A DNA stretch of 64,000 nt from Omphiscola glabra. Its lineage: Eukaryota > Mollusca > Gastropoda > Lymnaeidae. Below the pieces are notes generated by a model. It worked only from the letters and a program-made list of their open reading frames with translations, was not told the origin of the DNA and ran no database searches. Of this stretch, positions 13,294 to 23,790 are shown piece by piece. The stretch spans positions 30,661,815 to 30,725,814 of the forward strand of contig OZ024794.1 in the NCBI GenBank assembly GCA_964017045.1, read 5' to 3'. A program made the translations under genes and the position numbers. Every line of letters begins with the position of its first letter. Positions within the stretch are counted from its first letter, which is position 1.

Positions 13294-13886
13294 GTCTTAA
13301 GCCCACATATACCCCTTTAGTTTTACGTTTTTTACTATTATTTTTAATAGTTTAAAATCTTCCATTTATAATATGATTTTGTATTTTCTGTAGTTTTGCT
13401 TTTAAATCTTTTTTTTTTAAAAAAAACAAAGCAACAACAAAAAAAATGGCCTAATGTTATCCTATCAAACCGACAGTAGAATAACATTTTTTTCTTTGGA
13501 TACCGAAAACATCCCAATCCCCATAAGTTATAAGCTTACAATTAAGAATATCCCCCCCACCCACCACATTCCTACCCTGATGAAAGACAATGAAACTTTT
13601 TAAAAATGTATACATGAGACAGAAATGCGATGCCCATTCTTAAAATGTCGTGACACTTAAGAATATTTAATACCTATTTTTTCTTAAACTAAATCTATTT
13701 CAAGTTAAACCAGGCCTTCCCATTTATGTCTCAAAACTCTGACCACCATTGTTACATAATATATTGTTTACACTGTTGAATGTGATTTAACAAAAAATAT
13801 TGTATGGAAATAAAATGTTCAAGCATTTATGTCACATATGAATGACCTTGGCCCTGAAACCTCCCGTTGGAACTACTTTTTGTTAA

Positions 13887-13888
<2 letters not shown>

Positions 13889-13933
<45 letters not shown>
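13889..13933. repeat. Poly-A tract of about 45 bases
   Basis: An uninterrupted A run. The sequence just before it (about 13830-13888) has no obvious retroposon body, so a retroposed tail cannot be shown. Its length may vary between individuals or assemblies. Confidence 0.8.
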
Positions 13934-13936
<3 letters not shown>

Positions 13937-14311
13937 CTATACGGTAACCCGTACGGCGTGCCGTGCACGGGCGCATTAAAAGTGCTATCAAGTACTCTAA
14001 ATTGTTTTCAAACGATTATCCACTTAACCACTTGAGTTTATTTATTAACGCTGTAAGTGTAATAAACAACACGCATTTCCGACAGTTTTCTTGTACAATG
14101 TATTGATTTAGTTCGCAACGTTTCTTTTTCCTCTTTATAGTAATCGACACTTCCTCAAGTTAGTAGACACTGCGTACTCTATCCCAGTGCTGCGCAACCT
14201 TTATACCCAACTAGACCCTGCTAGTGAGCCGCGACACGCCATTATAAGTTATAAAAATTAGTTCAAAGTACATAATGTTGAAATTAGCATCAGCATTTAT
14301 ATCCTTTAGCC

Positions 14312-15120
14312 CAGTGGTCGTCAAACTCATTAGTCAAAAGAGCCAAAATCAGCAGCAAGACTATTACGGACCGTTATAAATGGAGAATTTAATCTCTTAA
14401 TTTTAGTCTATGGCTCGTTCTAAAAACAGTCCATAATAAAGAACGATACCAAAGTTTAAAAATAATAACAAATAAAACGACAATCAAGGCCAGAGCTAAT
14501 TACAATTAATAACTTTTTAATTTGTGAACTTCAATTAAATAATAACAGCAAGAGAAATATGATTAAAATGATAAACTTACAGATTTGCTGGTACCGGTAC
14601 TGTGTATAAAAATACAATGAGCCCAAAATTGTATGAGGAAATAGAAAAAAATCTACACACAACAAAGTATTAAATAATGACACAGCACATCTCGTGGTAA
14701 AGGAAAGGAAATATTCTCCCCCGTAATTTATTCTTATTCCTTTTATATCCAGTTTCAGATGATCATTCTGGAAATGGAATACGCAGTCTTACTGCTTCCC
14801 GCATTAACGAGATCATTCTATCATGTTCTACAGAAACGAACGATATTAAACTAAAATGTCAATAAAGTGATATTTTTCTAGCCGCCCCAACACGGCCTTG
14901 ACTGAAAAGAGGTCATCCACGTGGAAGGCGTGCCAAGCGTGTATCAAAACACGTCATCCTTCATAACAAAGACGATTTTTTAAAAATTGAGAGCAAAATT
15001 TCTTTTCAAGAACCTGTCAACAACCACGTTTTTCGGATTCAAACCCGCTTTGTGACCGACTGGCCAAGTCGCAGTTGAAGAGCCGCATGCGGCTTGCGAG
15101 CCGCGATTTGCCGACCAATA
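14312..15120. mobile_element. Non-autonomous hAT-like element of about 0.8 kb
   Basis: The left end is CAGTGGTCGTCAAACTC. The right end read inward is approximately TATTGGTCGGCAAATCGC, with the palindromic GCCGCATGCGGC just inside. The flanking octamers CTTTAGCC and CTTTAGTA match at 6/8, a decayed target-site duplication. The interior (about 14370-14600) is similar to part of the dynein-stalk-like gene's first intron at 52795-53240, so this is a repeated family. No transposase frame remains. Confidence 0.6.
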
Positions 15121-15750
15121 CTTTAGTAGTTTCCCAATTTTTTTTTGACAGACGATCAAACTTAAATATATGGAGCTTAGCGATATTTCATTGGATCTAC
15201 TATTTCACTAATTTTATTATAAGAGTTACTTATAACAATGACAATTTAGTAGTTTAACAACAACAAAAAAAGATTATGTAAACTACAAGGCGTCTGGTCT
15301 TCCCACTGTCTATAAACGCGATTCAAGAAAGTTGAACCACTTTCACACAAGCCTCGGAAAAATCAACTTGAAGTGACAGGACAAGGACCCTGTCACCGAG
15401 GTACTCGCACGGACAGGTCCCCTTAATTAACGCCTATATCATTTGAATGCAATCACAGCCTCGTTGGGCGTGACATGTATTGAGAATGTCAAACGACCGC
15501 TTCCGCAAAATAATGTTATATGGCGAGCTCGAGCATGGCAAGCGGTTTTCTGTTGGAGAAAAAAATCCACATATTTAAAGACGATCTCACGGAAAGCGTC
15601 TGACGTGGGTGCAATCGGCAAAGGATCGACTCGAATCAGCGAGCATCATTATTCCTTACATAAAGGCTTCATGCGACATGAAGCCAACATCTTTCAGCAG
15701 CCGCAGAGCACATAACCAAGCCATAAGTCCGGGTTATCTCTACACCTGGT

Positions 15751-15960
15751 GATGTCCCATCCATCCCCTGCACCTGGAGATGTCCCATTCATTCCTTGCA
15801 CCTACTGCACCTGCAGATGTCCCATCCATTCCTTGCACCTGGAGATGTCCCATCCATCTGTTTGCACCTATACTGCTCCTGGAGAGGTCCCATCCATATC
15901 ATTTTTCCCTTGCACCTACTGCACCTGGCGATGCCCCATTCATCCCTTGCACCTACTGCT
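15751..15960 (+). repeat. Degenerate minisatellite with GATGTCCCATCCAT core
   Basis: About six irregular units of 28-46 bp are built from GATGTCCCATYCAT, CCTTGCACCT and ACTGCACCTG. The unit length varies by gain or loss of the ACTGCACC block. Proline- and threonine-rich reading frames through it arise from the repeat. Confidence 0.75.
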
Positions 15961-16903
15961 CATTAACATTTCGTGCCAGAATCGGTCTCATCGGCCATTT
16001 GCGACCCCCAGAGACAGAAACAGCCCCAGCACGAATCCAGGGATTTTAAATGGTGTTGATCGATTTCGACAGACAAAATAAGTAATTAATTAAATCTGCT
16101 GCTAATTTATTAAACCCTTGTTGGCGTTGTAGTTTTTATTTCAGATAGCAAAACCGTTTCATTTCAAACACTGCTCCACCGCATTCGTGTGTGGGACATG
16201 CAAAAGAGACTGCCACTCGAGGATCGGTCTCACTAGCCACACCAAGAGCTGCAATCAGAGAAGATAAATCTATCGTCTCTTGTAGACGGAAAGATGCCAT
16301 ACATACATACTACAGACATTTCAAGATTATAGAAACACATTTTTTTTTAAAAAGTGATTTTTTAAAACATTTATATTTATATATATATATAAAGCCTGTC
16401 TGTGACATATATACATTTAAATTATCAAAAAGCAGACCATCTCCGATATATTGGGGTGACTTCCCATTAGACTAAAACCCCACTACGATCTTCGTCACAG
16501 AGTTCCCTCACAACCCCGCCCCTCCACTTGAATACACACTCACACAAACACACACTAGCTCTAACTCTTTACTGTCCCAAATAATGTGTGTGTAGGTGTC
16601 TGAACATACGCTGAGTAGATGTAAGAATTTGTCCATTGGTGTCTCTTTTGGGTCGTGCGAATGGATCGACCCAACCGCCCTGGCCGGAACTTTGTGGTTT
16701 ACATATAATATCGAATAAATCGTGGGGGGTAAAAATATTTTTAGTCATGTTTTAATGTAGTTTTAATTTACTGTAGCGTATTTGTATGGTGAACAAACTG
16801 ACAGGACACTGTAGTAATGAAGGGCATACTGTAGCAACAATTTTTTATTAACACAATATATGTATATAGCAACAAATATTACAACATAAACTTAAAATAA
16901 AAT

Positions 16904-17179
16904 TTATTCTTTAAACAAGAACTGGAGTCGGCTGTTATCGCTACCAAACATATCTTCAATTTTGTCCATAAAGTCTTTTTTGTTGAAGTTCACTTTGTCT
17001 CGTGTACACTTAACATGCACAACCCAGACAGACGTTCATCTGACATTGTAGATGTAGATCTAAGCCATGATTTTACACGACGTAATGTGCTGAACGATCG
17101 CTCCACCGTACATGTTGTTGCTGGTAATGTTAGCAAAACTAGCAAGGCATACCTGACAGCCGGATAAAACTTTGTAAAA
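16904..17179 (-). pseudogene. hAT transposase C-terminal fragment, frameshifted
   Basis: The minus strand encodes the hAT dimerisation signature LPATTCTVERSFSTLRRVKS followed by SDERLSGLCMLSVH, as in animal hAT/ZMYM-like transposases. Near 16993 the frame breaks after HETK. One frame over, the expected C-terminus resumes (VNFNKKDFMDKIEDMFGS), ending in a stop at 16904. Only the last ~90 residues remain. Upstream at about 17180 there is an AG that could be an old splice acceptor (TTAATTAG). This family is the natural source of the CAGTGGCGTAG-type MITEs in the window, though that link is inferred. The fragment is non-functional as seen. Confidence 0.8.
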
Positions 17180-17901
17180 CTAATTAATATAGAAAATATA
17201 AAAATAATTACCCAGTAAAACGAGATCAGCATCAGCTTAGTTACTTTCTCTTCATTTTCTCTTTACTTTAATATTGTCTTTTTTTGTCTATTTTTGTCTA
17301 AAAAAATGTTTAATCATTCAATCCAGGGGGGGGGGGCAAGTGCCCCACCTTGCGACTATGTGCGGGCGCCCATGCCGCCAATACTGACAAGTTTAGACTA
17401 ATTTCGTAAAAAGACTTTTAGTTTAATAATATTCTATTTAATTTTAGTTAACTTTTTTTTTTACTTTGAAATGTTGCGACCTTGATAAATTATTGGAACG
17501 GAACTGCGTGCCATTAAGAAAGCATCCTAACCCCCACTCACCCACCCCCCAAAAAAGAACGCTAAATGTTCATGTTCCACATTAAAATATTCATCATTTC
17601 AAAACCAGTATTAAGTTATCCAATTAGTCTTATATTCAAAAACCAGGATTAAGTTATCCGATTAGTCTTATATTCATAATGCCGCAGCGAATGGGAACAA
17701 AAATGATTTGCTAATCTTAGTTTCTGTGGATATATTTCTGTTGGTAAATTGATATCAAAATATGTTGTTCTTGTTTTTTTTAGAATATCGTTTAACAAAT
17801 AGATTAGCAAAAGTATTTGATATCTCTCATGCATAGGTTAAGACACTTGATAACTGGTATTCTATGTTGTCACGGTGGGGGAAAAAAGGGGTGGGGTGGG
17901 T

Positions 17902-18078
17902 CAGTGGCGTAGTGAGGGGGGCATCATGCCCCGGGCGCTACTCACAAAGGGGCGCCAAATGGTATATTTTACTATAATATTGTAGGGTTTTCGAATAGGG
18001 GGGGGGCGCTAAAAAGGTATTGGGGGGCGCTAAAAAGGTATTGTGCCCCGGGCGCGAGTTAAGCTCGCTACGCCACTG
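17902..18078. mobile_element. hAT MITE (CAGTGGCGTAG family) with perfect 8-bp TSD
   Basis: The ends are CAGTGGCGTAGTGAGG and, read inward, CAGTGGCGTAGCGAGCTT. GGGTGGGT flanks both sides (17894-17901 and 18079-18086). The interior has CCCCGGGCGC twice, a G run at 18000-18007, and a direct repeat of GGGGGGCGCTAAAAAGGTAT. Its 177-bp length excludes coding capacity. Confidence 0.85.
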
Positions 18079-18281
18079 GGGTGGGTCAGCATAATTCTTT
18101 AGAGCTATAAATAACAATATAAATTTTTTAAAGTAAATAATACATATTTTAACAATATTGCCCCCCCCCCCCACTTTTTCCCCTATTAACCATACCCCAA
18201 AATTTCTCCAATGTTTCGGAATTTTTTTATTTAAAATTTTTTTTTTTTAAAACCGGCTCAAAATGTTGACCGTGTTTTCGT

Positions 18282-18575
18282 GTATATAAGACGCGTGTTA
18301 TACAAAATTTTACGTACCCCGCACCCAGGGTGCGTCTTATACAAAGTTTTACGTACCCCGCACCCAGGGTGCGTCTTATACAAAGTTTTACATACCCCGC
18401 ACCCAGGGTGCGTCTTATACAAAGTTTTACGTACCCCGCACCCAGGGTGCGTCTTATACAAAGTTTTACGTACCCCGCACCCAGGGTGCGTCTTATACAA
18501 AGTTTTACATACCCCGCACCCAGGGTGCGTCTTATACAAAGTTTTACATACCCCGAACCCAGGGTGCGTCTTATG
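18282..18575 (+). repeat. 39-bp minisatellite, about seven units
   Basis: The unit starts GCACCCAGGGTGCGTCTTAT and ends in ACAAAGTTTTACRTACCCC. Seven units start at 18321 and every 39 bases after that. The internal CACCCAGGGTG is nearly palindromic. Because 39 is divisible by 3, all frames stay open on both strands, which gives false repeat proteins. Confidence 0.9.
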
Positions 18576-18625
18576 TAAAATAATTTTTACACTGATCGTC
18601 AAAGCCCGCGTCTTACACAAGGGTG
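18567..18625 (+). repeat. Spacer repeat, copy 1 (end of 39-bp array)
   Basis: GCGTCTTATGTAAAATA, then TTTTTACAC, ATCGTCAAA and CCCGCGTCTTA. The same ordered block recurs at 18956-19010, directly before the 17-bp array. Confidence 0.8.
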
Positions 18626-18955
18626 CGTCTTATAATTAGGTGTTTCTTATATATGCGTGAAATATCAGTAAGTATTTTTTAACATGAACGAACGGTACAG
18701 TGTGTGATATTGAAGGACGATTAGTAGGTACGAAGGTACTCAACCCATCCGCTATTGGCCCGGTGCCAGATAAGAATAAACAATAATCGTTGCTGCCCTG
18801 ACTCAGACATTTCTTTAATCTACCGGTAAACTAACAATGGTAATGAAGCCTTGTTTATATCCGACGGGTGATGAAACATTGAAGACATTTTCATTTATGA
18901 TAAAGGAAAGGAAACCACTGGATATAAATTGCTCAGTGCGGCAGATGGCCAGGCC

Positions 18956-19010
18956 GCGTGCGTCTTATGTAAAATATTTTTTACACAAATCGTCAAACCC
19001 GCGTCTTATA
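18956..19010 (+). repeat. Spacer repeat, copy 2 (start of 17-bp array)
   Basis: Direct repeat of 18567-18625 with few differences. It links the two minisatellites as two versions of one ancestral structure. Confidence 0.8.
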
Positions 19011-19955
19011 TACGGCTGTGTCTTATATACGGCTGTGTCTTATATACGGGTGTGTCTTATATACGGCTGTGTCTTATATACGGCTGTGTCTTATATACGG
19101 GTGTGTCTTATATACGGGTGTGTCTTATATACGGGTGCGTCTTATATACGGGTGTGTCTTATATACGGGTGTGTCTTATATACGGGTGTGTCTTATATAC
19201 GGCTGTGTCTTATATACGGCTGTGTCTCATATACGGCTGTGTCTTATATACGGGTGTGTCTTATATACGGCTGTGTCTTATATACGGATGTGTCTTATAT
19301 ACGGCTGTGTCTTATATACGGCTGTGTCTTATATACGGCTGTGTCTTATATACGGCTGTGTCTTATATACGGGTGTGTCTTATATACGGCTGTGTCTTAT
19401 ATACGGCTGTGTCTTATATACGGGTGTGTCTTATATACGGGTGTGCCTTATATACGGGTGTGTCTTATATACGGGTGCGTCTTATATACGGGTGTGTCTT
19501 ATATACGGATGTGTCTTATATACGGCTGTGTCTTATATACGGCTGTGTCTCATATACGGCTGTGTCTTATATACGGCTGTGTCTTATATACGGCTGTGTC
19601 TTATATACGGCTGTGTCTTATATACGGCTGTGTCTTATATACGGGTGTGTCTTATATACGGCTGTGTCTTATATACGGCTGTGTCTTATATACGGCTGTG
19701 TCTCATATACGGGTGCGTCTTATATACGGGTGTGTCTTATATACGGGTGTGCCTTATATACGGGTGTGTCTTATATACGGGTGTGTCTTATATACGGGTG
19801 CGTCTTATATACGGGTGTGCCTTATATACGGGTGCGTCTTATATACGGGTGTGTCTTATATACGGGTGTGCCTTATATACGGGTGCGTCTTATATACGGG
19901 TGCGTCTTATATACGGGTGTGTCTTATATACGGGTGTGTCTTATATACGGGAAAT
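19000..19955 (+). repeat. 17-bp minisatellite, about 56 units
   Basis: The unit is GTGTCTTATATACGGST. The S position alternates between C and G in runs, and minor variants read GCGTCTT, GTGCCTT, GTCTCAT or ACGGAT. As 17 is not a multiple of 3, all three plus frames are open with a 17-residue peptide period. These 340-380-codon frames are artefacts, not genes. Confidence 0.95.
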
Positions 19956-20171
19956 ACGGTACGTAATGCTAGTCAATAAAGTAGCACGCCAAAAGTATGT
20001 GCCAGTGCACTCCATTAGGAGCGCGGCGAAATATTACACAATTTTTATACAGTTATTTCCATTTTCAATTCAAGGTAATAGGAAGCGACTTTATTGGACC
20101 TGGTGAAAACTAGCAACAGAATAAGTGTGCACTGAAGTCTCTTTCCGTTGTTATACTAGATGGCGATGTGA

Positions 20172-20411
20172 AATCTTTTTACGTCATGTCTATACCCAAC
20201 CCTAAGGGTCGGTTCACACGATCAAATTTTCCTTCAAGCATTTGATGCAATTCGTGTATGAAGCCTTGTCACAGCTTTCAAATCACTATTTGATCAAATG
20301 CCCCCAAAAAGAAACCACGCACAAAATAGTGCGTTAATACAACAATTTGACGCGAAATTTGATCGCGTGAACCGACCTTAGGGTTGGGTATAGACATGAC
20401 GTAAAAAGATT
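20172..20411. mobile_element. MITE inside a 57-bp-armed inverted repeat
   Basis: The left arm (20172-20229) and right arm (20355-20411) are almost exact reverse complements. Each arm contains CATGTCTATACCCAACCC followed by the MITE terminus AGGGTCGGTTCACRCGATC. The loop holds the MITE body (AAGAAACCACGCACAAAATA). The outer ~34 bp of each arm are absent from the copy at 25599-25771. They are therefore host or neighbouring sequence that became inverted-duplicated with the element. Confidence 0.75.
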
Positions 20412-20556
20412 GAAGGAAAATTTGATGCAATTCGTGTATGAAGCCTTGTCACAGCTTTCAAATTACTATTTGATCAAATTCACCCCAAAAGAAACCACGC
20501 ACAAAATAGTGCGTTCATACAACAATTTGACGCGAAATTTGATCGTGTGAACTGAC
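20412..20556. mobile_element. Second, rearranged copy of the GGTTCACAC MITE
   Basis: The body (from GATGCAATTCGTGTATGAAG onward) matches the first copy closely and ends GATCGTGTGAACTGACGC. Its left terminus is missing. In its place the junction reads GATTGAAGGAAAATTTGATG, whose GAAGGAAAATTTGAT is the inverse of the normal left-end ATCAAATTTTCCTTC. Confidence 0.7.
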
Positions 20557-21619
20557 GCTAAATGTAATTTAAAAAAAAAAAAGATACATTCGCTATTTGC
20601 CTATTTCACAGTTGTTAGAGGGACATCTTGAGAAAACTTGGATACACAAAGGACGCGGGGAATCGACAAAAAGTTGAGAGGAATATCAACACAATCATGC
20701 GCGCTTTGTAATCTTGACTGCCGCACCGCACGTTTCACGTTATGCGTGCGTAATTCAGTCCCGCCGCGAGCAGATGGCGATCTGAACAGTTTTATATCTG
20801 TGTAGCCGAGTGGTGAGTGGCAGCTGACAGTTTTAATTGTATATTTGGTTTCTAACCTGCAGAAATCGGGTCTTGGGTACTGTATATAGCCTTTTATTGG
20901 TTCTTAGTGTTTTTATAAAAAGAAGTGGTTAAAGAAAAAAAAACCTAAGAAAAAATTCCAAGCAAAATGATCAGAAGAAAAAGGACAACATCTAAAAAGA
21001 TACAAATAACAAAGGTTAACAATGTCCTGTCTAACATTTGAATTACACAGCTAACAAATAAACATATCTTATGTATTCTATAATATATGACCCGATGTTA
21101 TCGGGATAATAAAGGTAATTTCTACCTGCTATTGTAAAATCTCATCACAATTCCTAACTTTAAAAGGAAGTATCTACTTAATGATATTTACGTTTCTAAC
21201 ACCATTAAGTTTTGAGAAGTATTTATCTGCTATATATTATACGCCTACCCTACACCATTCCACGCCCCTAAACTACATTTTTTTTCTCTTTATTGTCACT
21301 CTATTAATTGTCACTAATTATATCACTTTTGTCACTAAAGAAGTTAATTGGAGTACTATTTCTACGCTAGAGCAAATACTTTAGATTTACCCCTTTTTGT
21401 GATCTAGAACTACAATTTTTTTCTCTAAAAGTTGTTAAAACATAATCTTACATTTGCAACAAAAACTCTATATATAATTTAAATATATTTTATATTAACG
21501 GAATTTGATATATTGATATCTTCATCAAAAATTTAAACAAACATTTGCCTTGTTTTTTAAATTATACATTATCAGAAAATCGTAACACAAAGAATTATTT
21601 TATGTAAAGAAGAATCGAA

Positions 21620-21754
21620 TTTGAGAAATGAAAAAATGAATATTGTCCCCGGGCGCCAAACACTCTAGCTACGCCTCTGCTCAGGGGTGTTCATCGCCGC
21701 ACTGTTATCAGCTCTATAATGTGTTCATGATGGCTGATAAGTCTTGACTCGCAA
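21620..21754 (+). repeat. 135-bp duplication, copy 1
   Basis: It matches 23225-23359 at all but three positions. The copied segment includes the right end of a hAT MITE, its target-site duplication CTCAGGGG and 67 bp of flanking DNA. The left end of the MITE is absent here, so this copy derives from the 23-kb locus or a common source after insertion. Confidence 0.85.
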
Positions 21755-21755
21755 A

Positions 21756-21950
21756 ACAATGGTGTGTACAGACCTCATTCCCCAACAATGGGGTGCAGAC
21801 TTATTGCCCAACAATGGGGCGTACAGACCACATTCCCCAACAATGGTGTGTACAGACTATATTGCCCAACAATCGGGTGTACAAACCATATTCCCCAACA
21901 ATGGGGTGTACAGACCTCATTCCCCAACAATGGGGCGTACAGACAATCTA
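21756..21950 (+). repeat. 29-bp minisatellite, about seven units
   Basis: The unit starts ACAATGGGGTGTACAGACC and continues TCATTCCCCA. One unit is shortened by two bases. It begins directly at the end of the 135-bp duplication. Confidence 0.9.
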
Positions 21951-22405
21951 TTTAAAATGTAAACAAACTCCAAAAGCTACAAAAATACAACAGATGGCAG
22001 TACCACTGATCTAGAAAAGCGATTCAAAGTCAAAGTCAAAAATTTTACCGCACTCTTAGACGTTCTCATTAATCAGGTCCCGAGGAATGCATGTGGTGGT
22101 AGATTTATTTGGCTGACAACAGTCTCGGGAATTGACTGCAGACCACCGACCTAAATGTTCTCAAAGGTGACAAAACTACATTCGAATGATATAACACCAT
22201 CGTCCTTAATGCAGCTGCAAAGCTTTAGAATGGTTAGAATGCTTCCCAAACACGAAATTGAGAAAATAATAACAATCAAAGAGTTTAGTCATTTTTTGTT
22301 GTTGAAAATCAATAATGATTATCTTGCTACATCACTTCGGGATGTCTGTACATAGCAGGTCGTTCTCAAAGCTTCAGCTCATCAAAAACTATCTACCCGT
22401 TACAT

Positions 22406-22601
22406 CAGTGGCTCTCAACCTTCCTAATGTCGCAACCTTTTAATACAGTTACTCATGTTGTGGCGACCCCCATCCCTAAAATTATTTTTCGTTTCTACTT
22501 CATACCTGTAGAGTATATGAGTTTTCCGATGGTTTTAGGCGATCCCTGAAAGGGTCGTTCGACCCTCAAAGGGGTCGCGACCCACAGATTGAGAGCCGCT
22601 G
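22406..22601. mobile_element. hAT MITE (CAGTGGTTCTCAACC family), copy 1
   Basis: The ends are CAGTGGCTCTCAACCTTCC and, inward, CAGCGGCTCTCAATCTGTG. The interior has GGCGACCCCC and CGACCCTCAAAGGGGTCGCG, a strong hairpin. No clear target-site duplication remains. It is one of four copies of this ~195-bp family in the window. Confidence 0.8.
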
Positions 22602-22667
22602 ATCTCTATAGTCCGTAGTACTGCGTGGCAAGACAGATTATCCGGTTTAGCCATTCTCTGCTTAGAA

Positions 22668-22772
22668 GAAATTCTGAAAACAATGTAGAATGTAGAGGCA
22701 CGAAAATTCTGAAGGCAATGCAGAATGTAGAGGCACGAAAATTCTGAACACAATGTAGAATGTAGAGGCACG
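22668..22772 (+). repeat. 35-bp tandem repeat, three units
   Basis: Three units of AAAATTCTGAARRCAATG followed by YAGAATGTAGAGGCACG. It lies just right of the hAT MITE at 22406-22601. Confidence 0.85.
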
Positions 22773-23123
22773 TTGTCGTCGATGATTGATCTTCAAACTA
22801 TCAAAATGACTTAATAAAGTGATGTAATGACAATCGGGTTAACGGTGCGTATAATGTTTTAGTTAAGCAGCTGCTGGTGTTGTAGTTGTAGTGGGGGAGC
22901 TGCGTATATAAATTGCTGTGGGGCCCGTGGTGAGATAGCCACGCCACTGCCGCCGGCAAATATATTTCTACACGGGCACTGGACGCAGAAATACAACATT
23001 AAATCATAACGCTTGTTTGCTCTGGTCGTAAAAATAGTGTTGATTGTTACCAATGTTTGTTAGGTTTTCAAACAATACTATTTTTATGCATAGTCTATAG
23101 AAGGCAACGACTTATCTCAGGGG

Positions 23124-23284
23124 CAGAGGCGTAGCGTGGGTGGGGGGCACAGATGTACCGGGCGCCAGCTAGTTAGGGGCGCCAAAATGTGCTTTGGTAT
23201 TATTTTATTGATGAAAATAATGGGTTTGAGAAATGAAAAAATGAATATTGTCCCCGGGCGCCAAACACTCTAGCTATGCCTCTG
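23124..23284. mobile_element. hAT MITE (CAGTGGCGTAG family) with perfect 8-bp TSD
   Basis: The left end is CAGAGGCGTAGCGTGGG and the right end read inward is CAGAGGCATAGCTAGAG. CTCAGGGG flanks both sides (23116-23123 and 23285-23292). The interior contains GGGCGCCA twice in inverted order, characteristic of this family. Its right part was later duplicated to 21620. Confidence 0.85.
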
Positions 23285-23359
23285 CTCAGGGGTGTTCATC
23301 GCCGCACTGTTATCAGCTCTATAATGTGTTCATGACCGCTGATAAGTCTTGACTCGCAA
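23225..23359 (+). repeat. 135-bp duplication, copy 2
   Basis: Partner of 21620-21754. Here the MITE is intact on both sides, so this is the likely donor locus. Confidence 0.85.
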
Positions 23360-23584
23360 GTCATAAAACGTCTCAAGGAAGAGTGAAAGCGATTGGTTAA
23401 TACTGCAATATGTTTGACTACTTGATAACTTAACGAAATTTTCACACTCCAGGATATGTTGGGTTAAATTTTTTTTTTTTAATCCTTCGATCTTTACTTT
23501 CTATTATGTCATTCATCGCCAGTATCTGATTGCTAAAAAAATGAACGTTTATTGACTTTCACAATGCCAGTAGGTAAGTAATCT

Positions 23585-23790
23585 GGTGGCAGTATTTTCT
23601 TCTTGCAACCTGCTATGGTGGCACCATGCTCTGGCTCGTGACACCTTTTTCGTGTGGCGAACTGCTATGGTGAGACACGCTCTGGTGGCAACCAGCTGGT
23701 GCGCGGCCTGCTCTGGTGACAACCCACTCTGTCTGTTGAAAAACTGTTCTGGTGGCAACCTGCCACGGTGGCCACCCGATCTAGCTGCGC
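23585..23790 (+). repeat. Degenerate tandem repeat with CTGGTGGCAACC core
   Basis: Imperfect units of roughly 30-35 bp contain CTGSTMTGGTGGCAACC or close variants. Both strands stay open across it because of the repetition. No gene is supported. Confidence 0.5.

Larger units (their letters stand above)
18270..19959. mobile_element. Inverted-repeat-bounded unit holding two related minisatellites
   Basis: The left end reads CCGTGTTTTCGTGTATATAA. The right end read inward is CCGTATTTCCCGTATATAA, an imperfect terminal inverted repeat. Between them lie a 39-bp array (18282-18575), a short spacer and a 17-bp array (about 19000-19955). Both arrays contain the word GYGTCTTATA found at the ends, so they probably grew from the subterminal sequence of a DNA transposon. 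The superfamily is not identified and no transposase remains. Confidence 0.5.

Noticed and set aside
15443..15715. Plus-strand 90-codon frame
   Set aside because: The opposite strand is also open there. No recognisable motif, splice context or homologue.
18282..19955. CRISPR-like array (regular repeats)
   Set aside because: Units abut directly with no unique spacers, and the sequence is eukaryotic.
18837..20106. Three overlapping open frames of 345-380 codons with the peptide period VSYIRLCLIYGCVLYTA
   Set aside because: All three plus frames of a 17-bp tandem repeat without stops are open. No start context, splice signals or protein-like variation (changes do not favour third positions).
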